Shown piece by piece: positions 48,966 to 57,542 of a stretch of DNA of 64,000 nucleotides. Origin of the DNA: JACDAN01 sp963834825 (GTDB lineage: Bacteria; Actinomycetota; Thermoleophilia; Gaiellales; Gaiellaceae). The DNA lies in the NCBI GenBank assembly GCA_963834825.1, contig CAWICZ010000014.1, forward strand, positions 558,001 to 622,000. The letters are read 5' to 3'. Within the stretch, counting starts at the first letter, position 1, and each line of letters begins with the position of its first letter. The notes below the pieces were generated by a model. It saw nothing but the letters and a program-made list of their open reading frames with translations, was not told where the DNA came from and ran no database searches. The position numbers and the translations under genes were made by a program.

Positions 48966-49555
48966 TCGACGAGGTCGTCGCGGCCATTCGTGCGGGCGAA
49001 CCGGTGGTCGTCCCGACGGACACCGTGTACGGCCTCGCCGCCGATGCGTTCCACGAGGCGCCCGTCCGCCGGCTCTACCGGCTCAAGGGGCGCGACGAGG
49101 GACAGCCAACGGCGCTGGTCGCAGCCGATGTGGACGTGCTGGTCGATGCCGTTCCCGAGCTTCGCGGGCGCGCGGACGCCGCCCTTCGTGCGCTGCTTCC
49201 CGGTCCCTACACGCTGATCCTCCCGAACCCCGCCCGAAGGCTCCCGTGGTTGACAGGCGATCGCCCGGAGACGATCGGAGTCCGCGTCCCAACCCTTTCC
49301 GGCGATGCAGCTGAGCTGTTCCGGCGGGTCGAGGCGGTTGCGGCGACGAGCGCCAACCGGCCAGGCGGGCGCGACCCGCGCACGGTCGACGAGATCCCGG
49401 AGGAGGTGCGCCGGGGATGCGGCGCCGTCCTCGACGTCGGCGAGCTGCCCGGCACGCCGTCGACCGTGCTCGACTTGACCGGACCCGAGCCGGTTGTCGT
49501 GCGCGAGGGCGCGGTGTCGGCCGACAGGGCGCTCGAGGCGTTACGCGGGGTCTGA
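48962..49555 (+). CDS. L-threonylcarbamoyladenylate synthase (TsaC/YwlC/Sua5 family)
   Basis: Makes threonylcarbamoyl-AMP for the t6A37 modification of tRNAs. About 197 residues, YrdC domain only: GEPVVVPTDTVYGLAADAFHEAPVRRLYRLKGRDEGQPTALV at the N-terminus, LLPGPYTLILPNP in the middle and VAATSANRPGGRDPRTVDEIP with the C-terminal STVLDLTGPEPVVVREGA. GTG 48962 overlaps prmC (GTGA). Confidence 0.93.
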   Translation: MIDEVVAAIRAGEPVVVPTDTVYGLAADAFHEAPVRRLYRLKGRDEGQPTALVAADVDVLVDAVPELRGRADAALRALLPGPYTLILPNPARRLPWLTGDRPETIGVRVPTLSGDAAELFRRVEAVAATSANRPGGRDPRTVDEIPEEVRRGCGAVLDVGELPGTPSTVLDLTGPEPVVVREGAVSADRALEALRGV

Positions 49556-49582
49556 GCGACCGAGTTCGGGGATACGATGCCC

Positions 49583-49746
49583 AGTGCCCCATCCAGCAAT
49601 ACATGCCGGCTTCTGGCCCGCGATCACGCGGCGCCAGAGCACACCCTCGTCCTCACCAAGGCTGCCTAGCCTTGGCTCGGCCGAGTGCGCACTCTGGCTT
49701 GGTGCTCGCGACCCAGAATCTCGGCGGCATTACTGGAAGGGGCACT
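49583..49746 (+). repeat. 164-bp structured repeat with terminal inverted repeats, copy 1 (before glyA)
   Basis: Starts AGTGCCCC and ends GGGGCACT; the ends pair over about 17 bp (AGTGCCCC-A-TCCAG-C-AAT against ATT-A-CTGGA-A-GGGGCACT, with two mismatches). Inside are CCGCG-ATCA-CGCGG, the perfect hairpin CCAAGGCT-GCCT-AGCCTTGG, and four segments (TTCTGG, GCCAGAG, CTCTGGC, CCAGAA) that can pair in two mutually exclusive ways. It ends one base before the glyA ATG, and its GGAAGGGG would be the ribosome site. About 92% identical to the copy at 57541. Confidence 0.92.
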
Positions 49747-49747
49747 G

Positions 49748-51040
49748 ATGGCCGTCGCGCAGGAGACGATCGAGCGGCTCCGCACCGCGGGCCTCGCCGA
49801 GGTCGACCCCGAGATCGCCGAGCTACTCGGCCGCGAGCTCGAGCGTCAGCGCAGCCAGATCGAGCTGATCGCGTCGGAGAACTTCACCTGGCCGAGCATC
49901 TTCGAGGCGATCGGGAGCACCCCGACGAACAAGTACGCCGAGGGCTATCCGGGGAAGCGCTACTACGGGGGCTGCGAGGTCGTCGACGAGATCGAGCAGA
50001 CCGCGATCGATCGCGCGAAGGAGCTCTTCGGGGCGGAGCACGCCAACGTCCAGCCGCACGCGGGCGCCCAGACGAACATGGCGGTCTACATGGCGGCCCT
50101 GAAGCCGGGTGACACGATCCTGTCGCTCGAGCTCTCCCACGGAGGCCACCTGACCCACGGCCTCAAGGTCAACTTCTCGGGCCGCCTCTACACGATCGTC
50201 CACTACGGCGTCAGCCGGCAGACGGACATGGTCGACTACGACGACGTCCTTCGGCTGGCGAAGGAGCACCGTCCCGGCCTGATCATCTGCGGCGGCTCGG
50301 CGTATCCGCGGGCGGTCGAAGCCGACCGGTTCCGCGAGATCGCCGACGAGGTCGGGGCGCTCCTCCTCTGCGACATGGCCCACTTCGCCGGTCTCGTCGC
50401 CGCCGGCTTGCACCCGAATCCGGTCCCGCACTGCGACTTCGTCACCTCGACGACCCACAAGACACTGGCGGGGCCGCGCGCCGGCTTCATCCTCTGCCGT
50501 GAGGAGCAGGCGCAGGCCGTCGACCGCGCCGTCTTCCCCGGGATGCAGGGCGGGCCGCTCGAGCACACGATCGCCGCGAAGGCGACGTGCTTCCGGATCG
50601 CCGCCACCGAGGCCTTTCGGGACTACCAGCAGCAGGTGCGCGCGAACGCTGACGCACTTGCGGACACGCTGATCGAAGGCGGCCTCGATGTCCTCACCGG
50701 AGGCACCGATACGCACCTGCTCCAGCTCGACCTGCGGCGCACCGACTGGACCGGCAAGGACGCTGAGGAGCGGCTGGCCGAGGTCAAGCTCACCGTGAAC
50801 CGCAACACGGTGCCGTTCGACGAGCGACCGCCGACCGTCGCCTCCGGCGTCCGCATCGGCACGCCGGCGGCGACGATGCGCGGCTTCGACGTCGAGGACT
50901 TCCGCGAGGTCGGCCGGATCATCGTCGAGGCGCTGGGGCCGAGCCCGGACGTTTCTGCGCTCGCCGCTCGAGCCTCGGCACTCTGCGACAAGCGACCGCT
51001 CTACCCGGGCTTCCAGGGCTTCACGACCTACGTCGCGTGA
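49748..51040 (+). CDS. glyA: Serine hydroxymethyltransferase
   Basis: PLP enzyme interconverting serine and glycine with tetrahydrofolate. IELIASENFTWPSIFEAIGS, the substrate motif NKYAEGYPGKRYYGGCEVVDEIEQTAIDRAKELFGAEHANVQPHAGAQTN, and the lysine motif VTSTTHKTLAGPRAGFIL are all present. About 430 residues. The structured repeat supplies its leader: ATG 49748 follows it by one base. Translationally coupled to upp by GTGA. Confidence 0.97.
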   Translation: MAVAQETIERLRTAGLAEVDPEIAELLGRELERQRSQIELIASENFTWPSIFEAIGSTPTNKYAEGYPGKRYYGGCEVVDEIEQTAIDRAKELFGAEHANVQPHAGAQTNMAVYMAALKPGDTILSLELSHGGHLTHGLKVNFSGRLYTIVHYGVSRQTDMVDYDDVLRLAKEHRPGLIICGGSAYPRAVEADRFREIADEVGALLLCDMAHFAGLVAAGLHPNPVPHCDFVTSTTHKTLAGPRAGFILCREEQAQAVDRAVFPGMQGGPLEHTIAAKATCFRIAATEAFRDYQQQVRANADALADTLIEGGLDVLTGGTDTHLLQLDLRRTDWTGKDAEERLAEVKLTVNRNTVPFDERPPTVASGVRIGTPAATMRGFDVEDFREVGRIIVEALGPSPDVSALAARASALCDKRPLYPGFQGFTTYVA

Positions 51041-51681
51041 GCGCCGTCGCGACAGGCCAGGTCATCGAAGTCCGGCACCCCTTGGTGCAGCACAAGCTGT
51101 CGTACCTGCGCGAGAAGGACACGCCGACCGTCCACTTCCGCAAGATCGCGAACGAAGTAACGCTGCTCCTCACCTACGAGGCGACGAAGGATTTCCCGAC
51201 CGAGGACGTGGAGATCGAGACCCCACTCGAGCGGACGACCGTGCAGCGGATCCAGGGAAAGAAGGTCGCCGTCTGCCCCGTGCTGCGCGCCGGGATGGGG
51301 ATGCTCGACGGCGTGCTCTCGCTCGTCTCCGGCGCGCGGGTCGGGTTCATCGGCCTCTACCGCGACGAGGAGACGCTGGAGCCGGTCGAGTACTACGTCA
51401 AGCTGCCGGGCGACCTGTCGGAGCGCGCCGCAATCGTCCTCGACCCGATGCTCGCGACCGGCAACTCGAGCGTCGCTGCGATCGCGAAGGTCAAGGAGGC
51501 CGGCGCCCGCTCGGTGACGCTCGTCTGCCTCGTCGCCGCGCCGCAGGGCATCGAGCGCGTGCAGGCGGCTCACCCCGACACGACGATCGTGACCGCGTCG
51601 ATCGACCGCGGCCTGAACGAGCACGGCTTCATCGTTCCCGGACTGGGCGACGCAGGCGACCGCCTGTACGGAACGAAGTAG
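51037..51681 (+). CDS. upp: Uracil phosphoribosyltransferase
   Basis: Salvages uracil to UMP with PRPP. HPLVQHKLSYLREKDTPTVHFRKIANEVTLLLTYEATKDFP and the PRPP loop VLDPMLATGNSSVAAIAKVKEAGA are diagnostic; the C-terminus has SIDRGLNEHGFIVPGLGDAGDRLYGTK. About 214 residues. Typical glyA-upp-wecA order. Confidence 0.97.
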   Translation: MSAVATGQVIEVRHPLVQHKLSYLREKDTPTVHFRKIANEVTLLLTYEATKDFPTEDVEIETPLERTTVQRIQGKKVAVCPVLRAGMGMLDGVLSLVSGARVGFIGLYRDEETLEPVEYYVKLPGDLSERAAIVLDPMLATGNSSVAAIAKVKEAGARSVTLVCLVAAPQGIERVQAAHPDTTIVTASIDRGLNEHGFIVPGLGDAGDRLYGTK

Positions 51682-51695
51682 CCGACCGAGGCTGA

Positions 51696-52826
51696 ATGCT
51701 CGACACGCTTCGCGACAACCCTGAGGTTGCCTGGGGTTTCATCGTCGCCCTCGGCATCGTCCTGCTGCTGACACCGGGCGTCGGGCGGTTCGCCCGGTTC
51801 CTCGGTGTCGTCGACGAGCCGGGCGAGACGCGCCGGGTGCACGTCCGGCCGGTGCCGCGGCTCGGAGGGATCGCCCTCCTGCTGGGGATCTTCGTGCCGG
51901 CGCTGGCGTTTCTCCCGGTGGACGGTCCGTACCGGGGGATCCTGCTCGGCGCGGCAGTCGCGACCACCGTCGGTGCGATCGACGACTTCCGCGGCCTCCC
52001 TTGGTTTGCGAAGCTTGGCGGGCAGCTCTCCGCCGCCGCGATCGCGGTCGGCTTCGGCGTCGGCGTCGACCGCCTGACGTTCCCGCTGCTCGGGAGCCAG
52101 GAGCTCCCGGAGTGGGTGGGCGTGCCGGCGACGATGCTCTGGATCCTCGCGATCATGAACATGGTCAACTTCCTCGACGGGATGGACGGGCTCGCCGCCG
52201 GCATCTGCGCGATCGCCGGCTCGACCTTCGCCCTGATCGGGCTCTCGCTCGGCGATCCGAACGCAGCGCTGCTGTCGGCGATCGTCGCGGGCGCCTGCTT
52301 CGGCTTCCTCCACCACAACTTCTACCCGGCTCGGATCTTCATGGGCGACTCCGGAGCGCTGCTGCTCGGCTTCCTGCTCGCGGCCGTCTCGGTCGAGGGT
52401 CTCATCAAGACGGCGGCGTTGGCGACGCTCGTCCTGCCGCTCCTCGTTCTGGCGATCCCGATCATCGACACGTCGTTCGTGGTCGCGAAGCGGGTGAAGC
52501 ACGGGCGGCCCCTGTACGCGGCCGACCGAACCCATCTCCACCACCGCTTCCTGAACATCGGCTTCTCGCAGCCGCGGGCCGTCACGTACATGTATGCGTG
52601 GTGCGCGATCCTGGCGGCCGCGGCGCTGGCGACGCGCTTCCTGCCCCCGCGTCCCCGCGGTGACTGGGACGTCTCGAACGCGGTCCTCGCCGGGGCCGTG
52701 GGCCTCGTCGCCCTCGCCGCGTCGATCTACATCGCCTATCTCCTCGAGATCGTCAAGCTCGCGAACCCGCGCATCCGCCGGCGCGAGGAGCAGGCGAGGC
52801 GCGAAGCGGAACGCCGCAGCGCTTAG
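51696..52826 (+). CDS. WecA/TagO-type undecaprenyl-phosphate sugar-1-phosphate transferase
   Basis: Polytopic MraY-family transferase (about 376 residues, ten or more TM helices) that puts GlcNAc-1-P or a related sugar phosphate on undecaprenyl phosphate to start wall glycopolymer synthesis. Catalytic motifs: VGAIDDFRGLPWFAKL, MNMVNFLDGMDGLAAG, FMGDSGALLLGFLLA and the HIHH-like DRTHLHHRFLNIG. Start ATG 51696, 14 nt after upp; coupling likely. Confidence 0.92.
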   Translation: MLDTLRDNPEVAWGFIVALGIVLLLTPGVGRFARFLGVVDEPGETRRVHVRPVPRLGGIALLLGIFVPALAFLPVDGPYRGILLGAAVATTVGAIDDFRGLPWFAKLGGQLSAAAIAVGFGVGVDRLTFPLLGSQELPEWVGVPATMLWILAIMNMVNFLDGMDGLAAGICAIAGSTFALIGLSLGDPNAALLSAIVAGACFGFLHHNFYPARIFMGDSGALLLGFLLAAVSVEGLIKTAALATLVLPLLVLAIPIIDTSFVVAKRVKHGRPLYAADRTHLHHRFLNIGFSQPRAVTYMYAWCAILAAAALATRFLPPRPRGDWDVSNAVLAGAVGLVALAASIYIAYLLEIVKLANPRIRRREEQARREAERRSA

Positions 52827-54913
52827 CCCGACGAGTCCGGCTTCGAGGCGCTGATGTACGTCCAGCAGCAGAGGAACGTGGGTCGCCCGCCGAAGATCAC
52901 GTCGAGCGCCGTCCGCAGCAGCTCGAGCCGGTCGGCCGCGGCTTTGTCGGTCGCCGCGACGCCGTCGACCTTCACCGAGCCGCCGACCCATCCGAGCACG
53001 GCGTCTGCGTACGCCGCGAGGAACTCGTACCACTCGTGGACGTCGGCTTCGATCGTCCGCTCGGTGACGTCGTCGATCGCGAGCCCAGCCCCGCGCAGCG
53101 CGTCCAGGTAGACGTCCAGCGGGCGCGGCGCCAGGAACACACGGTCGCGGTAGTCGAGATACGCCTGCATCCGCTCCGGCTCGTCCAAGACGCCGCGGTA
53201 CCGCGCGTAGCTCGGATCGGTGCGCACGAGGCCCGTTGCGACCTCGTGCACGACGTACACGGTCTCGTCGATGATCCACTCGTTCTCCGCCGCCCTGGGA
53301 TTGCGGATATTTCCCGAGTTGATCCGCACGCGGCCGCCGGGGACGAGGACGCGCGCCCAGGCGGCGAGCGTCGCCTCCAGGTCGTCGTAGAGGTGGATGG
53401 CGTTGGTCGAGGCGAGGACATCGGCACCGCGGCGCAGAAAGCTCTCGCCAAGCACTTCGTCGAGGTAGTTGAGCCGTCTCTCGTCCTTGAGATAGCGGAG
53501 CCTGCGGAAGGCCACCCGAGGGTCGCCGCGGAAACGCTCGAGCGCCACGCGTAAGAACTTCGGCGAGCTGTCGACCACCAGCATCCCCACCTGCCGGTCA
53601 AAGATTCGAAGTAGCAGCCGGTCGAGCAGGATGCCGGTGCCGCCCGAGTAGTCGACCAGGATCTGCCGCTCGCTGAGGTCGCCCGCGAGCTGCTCGACCG
53701 TGAGGTCGAGGTTGCGGTACCACCCATGGTTCTCGACGGTGTCGTAGTGGAGCCCGAAGGCGTCCACGGGCTCCGCGACCCACTCCTCGTCCGGGATGCG
53801 GGCGAAGCCCTCCGGCCACGCGAATGTGTAGCCCGGGGCGGCGGTCGGGTCTCGAACGGGGCGACTGGCCTGGACGAGGGCGGCGATCAGCGCCGGGAGC
53901 TGGGCCGGTGGAAGCCGGCCCCAGCCGCACGGCGTCGCCAGGCCGAACTCGCCGGCGAGCCGGTGAGCGTGCGCGGCGATGGGCCTGAGCGCCTCGTTGG
54001 AAGCACCCGGCTCGAGGAGGCCGAGGTAGAGCTCTGTCTCGGACGGCAGGCGCAAGTCGCGGAGCGGCTCGATGAACGCGCTGTCCGCTCGGCCGGGCGG
54101 GACCGGCATGTGGATCCAGTTGACGGGACGGTCGAGGCTTGCGGCGAGCGCGTTCGCGACCTCGACCATGCGCCCAAGGTCGTCGGGAACGTGACGCGGA
54201 GCCTCCTCGTCGTGCCCCAGGCAGAAATGGAAGCCGAGCTCGGCGTCCGACGGCACCAGCCGGCTGATCCGGATCAGCCGCTCGAGGATCCCTGCCTTCA
54301 GGTCGGCAAACCAGGCCGGGATATCCCCCTCGAGCATTCCGAACTCGACATTCGTGTCCCACTGGAGCGCCAGCTGGTCGTGCGGGATCTCATCGAGCAT
54401 CTGCTCGAGCTCGGCCGTCATCGCCGCCTCGTAGGCGGGCTCGACGGCGGCCTGGTCGTCGAGCGCGACGAAGGCGCTGACCGGGGCGAGCGGCGTGGGC
54501 AGGCAGACCTGGAAGCGGCAGCCTCGCGGGATGATCCCGTCGCGCTTGAGCAAGCTGAAGGTCCGGTACGAGGCGAGCGCTGCCTCGGCGTAGCCGAGCG
54601 AGCCGAAGCTGAGCTCTCCGCCTTCCTCGCCCGCGCGGAGCTTCAGCTGCGGGAGCGCACGGTACGAGCGCGGGGCAGGCGGTGCCACCTCGAACTGCGG
54701 TCGGGAGCTCAGCACCGGGTACTGCCAGACGATCCAGTCGGCGCGCGGGCCGGTCTCGCCGTCCGGCAGGCGACGGACTCGGTCGCCGAGCTCCCGGCTC
54801 AGCGTCCTGAAGACCTCCTCGGCGCTGCCGAGCGGCACGCTGCCGACGAGGTGGACGCCGAGGGGGACGTAACTCTCGGCGGACTCGGTCACCTGCTGGG
54901 TCGGCGCGACCAC
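52823..54913 (-). CDS. Fusion of a MetE/UROD-like barrel and a SAM methyltransferase
   Basis: About 696 residues in two parts. Residues 1 to ~360 resemble the UROD/MetE-like TIM-barrel family: VHLVGSVPLGSAEEVFRTLSRELGDRVRRLPDGETGPRADWIVWQYPVL, then LALQWDTNVEFGMLEG and CGWGRLPP. Residues ~390-690 are a class I methyltransferase-like domain (ILVDYSGGTGILLDRLL as the SAM loop, VLASTNAIHLYDDLEATLAAWARVLVPGGRVRIN). A methyl-handling barrel joined to a methyltransferase suggests a single methyl-transfer pathway. It converges on wecA with a 4-bp overlap and separates it from the atp operon. Confidence 0.72.
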   Translation of the reverse strand: MVAPTQQVTESAESYVPLGVHLVGSVPLGSAEEVFRTLSRELGDRVRRLPDGETGPRADWIVWQYPVLSSRPQFEVAPPAPRSYRALPQLKLRAGEEGGELSFGSLGYAEAALASYRTFSLLKRDGIIPRGCRFQVCLPTPLAPVSAFVALDDQAAVEPAYEAAMTAELEQMLDEIPHDQLALQWDTNVEFGMLEGDIPAWFADLKAGILERLIRISRLVPSDAELGFHFCLGHDEEAPRHVPDDLGRMVEVANALAASLDRPVNWIHMPVPPGRADSAFIEPLRDLRLPSETELYLGLLEPGASNEALRPIAAHAHRLAGEFGLATPCGWGRLPPAQLPALIAALVQASRPVRDPTAAPGYTFAWPEGFARIPDEEWVAEPVDAFGLHYDTVENHGWYRNLDLTVEQLAGDLSERQILVDYSGGTGILLDRLLLRIFDRQVGMLVVDSSPKFLRVALERFRGDPRVAFRRLRYLKDERRLNYLDEVLGESFLRRGADVLASTNAIHLYDDLEATLAAWARVLVPGGRVRINSGNIRNPRAAENEWIIDETVYVVHEVATGLVRTDPSYARYRGVLDEPERMQAYLDYRDRVFLAPRPLDVYLDALRGAGLAIDDVTERTIEADVHEWYEFLAAYADAVLGWVGGSVKVDGVAATDKAAADRLELLRTALDVIFGGRPTFLCCWTYISASKPDSSG

Positions 54914-54970
54914 GGCGAGATCATGCCGCCGGAAGGCGCCGGCGGCATCGGCGGCTGGTCGTGCCGGGGC

Positions 54971-55117
54971 GGTGGGGGTCAGACCCCGTCACGACTCTGT
55001 CACCGAACGATCCACAGAACGGTCGTGTCTGTTGGTGCAGCCACGCCGTTCTGTGGAGCGTCGGTCACGCTTTCGCGACGCTTTGTTGCGCTTGTCGCGA
55101 TGGGGTCTGACCCCACC
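54971..55117. repeat. BIME/REP-like palindromic array before the atp operon
   Basis: Two outer palindromes in opposite orientation (GGGGTCAGACCCC at 54975-54987; GGGGTCTGACCCC at 55102-55114) enclose a perfect 11-bp inverted repeat (CCACAGAACGG at 55012-55022; CCGTTCTGTGG at 55046-55056) that extends imperfectly outwards. The whole 147 bp can form one large cruciform. No coding potential. The remaining bases of the 54914-55252 gap hold the atp promoter. Confidence 0.75.
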
Positions 55118-55202
55118 CCGAAGCGGCGAGCCGCTCGGGTCTCACCCGTGCCCTCGTCGTGGACGGGAGCACGATCCGAAGCCACAAGGTCATGCGATTT
55201 TC

Positions 55203-55244
55203 GCCAAACCATGCGGTTTTGGCTGTCACAAAGTCTGGTATGCT
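55203..55244 (+). promoter_or_regulatory. atp operon promoter with an inverted repeat
   Basis: TATGCT (55239-55244) is 8 nt before ATG 55253, the leaderless arrangement. The near-perfect repeat GCCAAACC-ATGC-GGTTTTGGC (55203-55223) lies over the -35 position and could be an operator. Confidence 0.6.
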
Positions 55245-55252
55245 CGCGGCAG

Positions 55253-55456
55253 ATGGAGCCGGCACCTCGCCAGTCGCTCGACCCCGCCGGGGCCGGCGCG
55301 GTACTTGCCGGGACGACCGCCGCCGGACTCGGGCTCGGCGCCGCGATCGGCTGGGCCGCGGGGTCGTGGCCGCTCGGGGCGCTGATCGGAACAATGGTCG
55401 GCATCCCCGCCGGGATCCTCGCCGTGTACCGGCGTTACCGCGGGTACTTCTCGTGA
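55253..55456 (+). CDS. AtpZ/AtpI-like small ATP synthase accessory protein
   Basis: About 67 residues with two TM helices (AGAVLAGTTAAGLGLGAAIGWAAG and PLGALIGTMVGIPAGILAVY), the size and glycine-rich pattern of AtpZ-like proteins at the head of atp operons, thought to aid c-ring assembly or magnesium supply. GTGA overlap with the next gene. Confidence 0.7.
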   Translation: MEPAPRQSLDPAGAGAVLAGTTAAGLGLGAAIGWAAGSWPLGALIGTMVGIPAGILAVYRRYRGYFS

Positions 55457-55848
55457 GGCAGGACGTCTGGAGCACGCCGCGGCCCGTCCCCGGGCGCGCG
55501 CTCCCAATTGCCGCGGGCGGTGCGCTCGTTGCGCTTGCCCTCCCGATCTTCCTCGTCGCGGGCTTCCCGCTCGCCGGCTGGGCGCTCGCCGCCGTGCTCT
55601 GGCTTGCGGGTCAGGCCCTCGCACTCTTGCTCGCACAACTCCAACCGGGCGCAGATAATCTCGCCGCCTCGGGAGTGGTGGGGATCGGACGCATGGTTCG
55701 TGTCATCGCAGTCGGCGTCGTGCTCGTGATCGTCGCATCGCGCGACGGGGAGACGGCGCTCGCGGCCGCGCTCGTCTTCGCGCTTGCCTACACGCTCGAG
55801 CTCGCGCTCTCGCTGACCGCCTACTTCACGAGCGAGCCGGTCCGATGA
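55453..55848 (+). CDS. AtpI-like membrane protein
   Basis: About 131 residues with four hydrophobic helices (LPIAAGGALVALALPIFLVAGFPLAGWALAAVLWLAG and MVRVIAVGVVLVIVAS..AALVFALAYTLELALSLTAYF). Position between atpZ and atpB and the FxLAYxxEL-like end fit AtpI, an assembly factor of the c-ring. Weak sequence conservation means the call rests mainly on context. ATGA overlap with atpB. Confidence 0.65.
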   Translation: MRQDVWSTPRPVPGRALPIAAGGALVALALPIFLVAGFPLAGWALAAVLWLAGQALALLLAQLQPGADNLAASGVVGIGRMVRVIAVGVVLVIVASRDGETALAAALVFALAYTLELALSLTAYFTSEPVR

Positions 55849-56729
55849 AGAGAGCGCTCGCTGCGCTGACGACGCTCGCGCTGATACTCCCCGCGAGCGC
55901 GCTGGCGGAGACCGCGCCCGGCGAGGAGAAGTTCGATCCGTCGGTCGAGTTCGAGCTCCACGACTGGATCCCGATCCACATCGGGCCACTCGACCTCTCG
56001 ATCAACAAGGGCGTCGCATACCTCTTCCTCGGCACCGCGGTCTCGATCGCGCTCGGCATCTTCCTGATGCGTTTCCGCCTTCGGGTCGACCCCGACAACC
56101 GCCAGACGACCGGCGAGTGGATCTACGAGATCGCGCAGACCCAGATCGCCGAGCAGGGCCTGCCGACCAAGGCGATCGGCCGTTGGTTCCCGTACTGCGC
56201 GACCCTGCTGATCTTCATCTGGTCACTGAACATGATCAGCTTCATCCCGCTGCCGCTCTCCGACGAGAAGGTCACCGTCTTCGGAGTCGACCTTCCGGCA
56301 CTCGGGATCTACGCCGCCACCTCGTCGATCGCCGTCACCCTGGCGCTGGCACTCTTGACGTTCACCTTCACGCACATCGAGGGGATTCGCGCTAACGGCG
56401 TCGTCAAGTACTTCAAGAGCTGGATCCCCCCCGACGTTCCGAAGGCCGTCTACCCGCTCCTCGTGCCGCTCGAGATCCTCGGCCAGTTCATGCGCCTTGT
56501 TTCGCTCTCGGTCCGGCTCTACGCCAACATGCTCGCCGGCCACATGCTGATCCTCACCTTCATCGGCCTGATCTTCGTTCTCGAGAATGTCGCGCTCGCA
56601 CTGTTCTCGATCCCCCTCGCGACCGCCTTCTACCTGTTCGAGGTCGTGATCGTCGTCAGCATCCAGGCGTTCATCTTCGCCGCTCTGTCCGCCATCTACA
56701 TCGGCTCCGCCATCGAACCGGAGCACTAA
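55845..56729 (+). CDS. atpB: F0F1 ATP synthase subunit a
   Basis: Proton-channel subunit. The essential arginine is in LVSLSVRLYANMLAGHMLI; FFPYxxTLFxFI-like WFPYCATLLIFIWSLNMISFIPLP is conserved. A signal-like N-terminal helix (RALAALTTLALILPASALA) precedes FDPSVEFELHDWIPIHIG. About 294 residues, five to six TM helices. Confidence 0.95.
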   Translation: MKRALAALTTLALILPASALAETAPGEEKFDPSVEFELHDWIPIHIGPLDLSINKGVAYLFLGTAVSIALGIFLMRFRLRVDPDNRQTTGEWIYEIAQTQIAEQGLPTKAIGRWFPYCATLLIFIWSLNMISFIPLPLSDEKVTVFGVDLPALGIYAATSSIAVTLALALLTFTFTHIEGIRANGVVKYFKSWIPPDVPKAVYPLLVPLEILGQFMRLVSLSVRLYANMLAGHMLILTFIGLIFVLENVALALFSIPLATAFYLFEVVIVVSIQAFIFAALSAIYIGSAIEPEH

Positions 56730-56739
56730 AGGAGGTCCC

Positions 56740-57000
56740 TTGGAAACCCTGCTGCTGCAAACCGAAGGCAACGTGGTCGACCTCGGCAAGGCGATCGCGC
56801 TCGCGCTCGGCATCGGCCTCGGATCGCTGGGAGCCGGCGTCGGCATCGGAAACATCTTCGGCTCGATGATCCAGTCGGTCGCGCGCCAGCCCGAGCTGCG
56901 CGGCGAGCTCACTGGAATCATGTGGCTCGGCTTCGCGCTCACCGAGGCGGTCGTCTTCTACGGCCTGATCGGCGGCCTGCTGGCCTTCGTGCTCGTTTGA
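56740..57000 (+). CDS. atpE: F0F1 ATP synthase subunit c
   Basis: About 86 residues in two helices joined by the polar loop RQPEL. The proton-carrying glutamate is in FALTEAVVFYGLIGGLLAFVL; the first helix has LGIGLGSLGAGVGIGNIFG. Glu and the absence of the Q-x-x-x-E-S/T sodium pattern fit a proton-driven enzyme. TTG 56740 has AAAGGAGGT just upstream. The stop overlaps the atpF start by one base. Confidence 0.96.
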   Translation: METLLLQTEGNVVDLGKAIALALGIGLGSLGAGVGIGNIFGSMIQSVARQPELRGELTGIMWLGFALTEAVVFYGLIGGLLAFVLV

Positions 57001-57542
57001 TGGTCGCCGGCCTGATCGCAGCCAATCCGCTGATCGACCCGAATCCGGGTCTGATGATCTGGACCCTGGTCTGCTTCTTGATCGCCTTCCTCGTGCTTCG
57101 TAAGTTCGCGTTCGGGCCGGTGCAGAAGATCATCGACGAGCGCCGGAAGCGGATCCGCGAAGCGCTCGAGGAGGCGGACAACGCGAGGGCCGAGGCGCGC
57201 CGCCTACTCGAGGAGCACCGCGCGATGATGCAGCAGGCGCGCGGCGACGCCGAGCAGATCCTCAGCGAGGCCCGCCGGGTCGCGGACTCGCAGCGCGAGC
57301 GGCTCAAGGACGAGCTCGAGAGCGAGCGCCAGCGCCGGCTCGAGGAGACGACGAAGCAGATCGAGACCGAGACCCGCCGCGCGCTCGAACTGATTCGCGC
57401 CGAGGTCGCCGACCTGACTCTGATCGCGACCAGCAAGGTGACGGGCAAGGTCCTGACCGACGAGGACCACCGGCGCCTGATCCAGGAGTCGATCGGCGAG
57501 CTCGACTTCTCGGTGCTCGAAGGGGACGCTAGAAACAACTAG
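57000..57542 (+). CDS. atpF: F0F1 ATP synthase subunit b
   Basis: Peripheral stalk subunit: one N-terminal TM helix (LMIWTLVCFLIAFLVLRKFAF), then a long charged coiled coil (IIDERRKRIREALEEADNARAEARRLLEEHRAMMQQARGDAEQI and onwards). About 180 residues. The last base pair of its TAG stop falls in the first two bases of the repeat element that separates it from atpH. Confidence 0.95.
   Translation: MVAGLIAANPLIDPNPGLMIWTLVCFLIAFLVLRKFAFGPVQKIIDERRKRIREALEEADNARAEARRLLEEHRAMMQQARGDAEQILSEARRVADSQRERLKDELESERQRRLEETTKQIETETRRALELIRAEVADLTLIATSKVTGKVLTDEDHRRLIQESIGELDFSVLEGDARNN

Noticed and set aside
49583..49746. Reading the 164-bp repeat as a small protein gene
   Set aside because: A frame through the element is open in both copies (including residues PASGPRSRGARAHP), but it has no ribosome site, changes between copies do not favour synonymous sites, and substitutions preserve base pairing instead.
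54975..55114. The GGGGTC palindromes as phage attachment or IS ends
   Set aside because: No integrase or transposase and no target duplication is visible; the symmetrical interior fits a REP/BIME element better.
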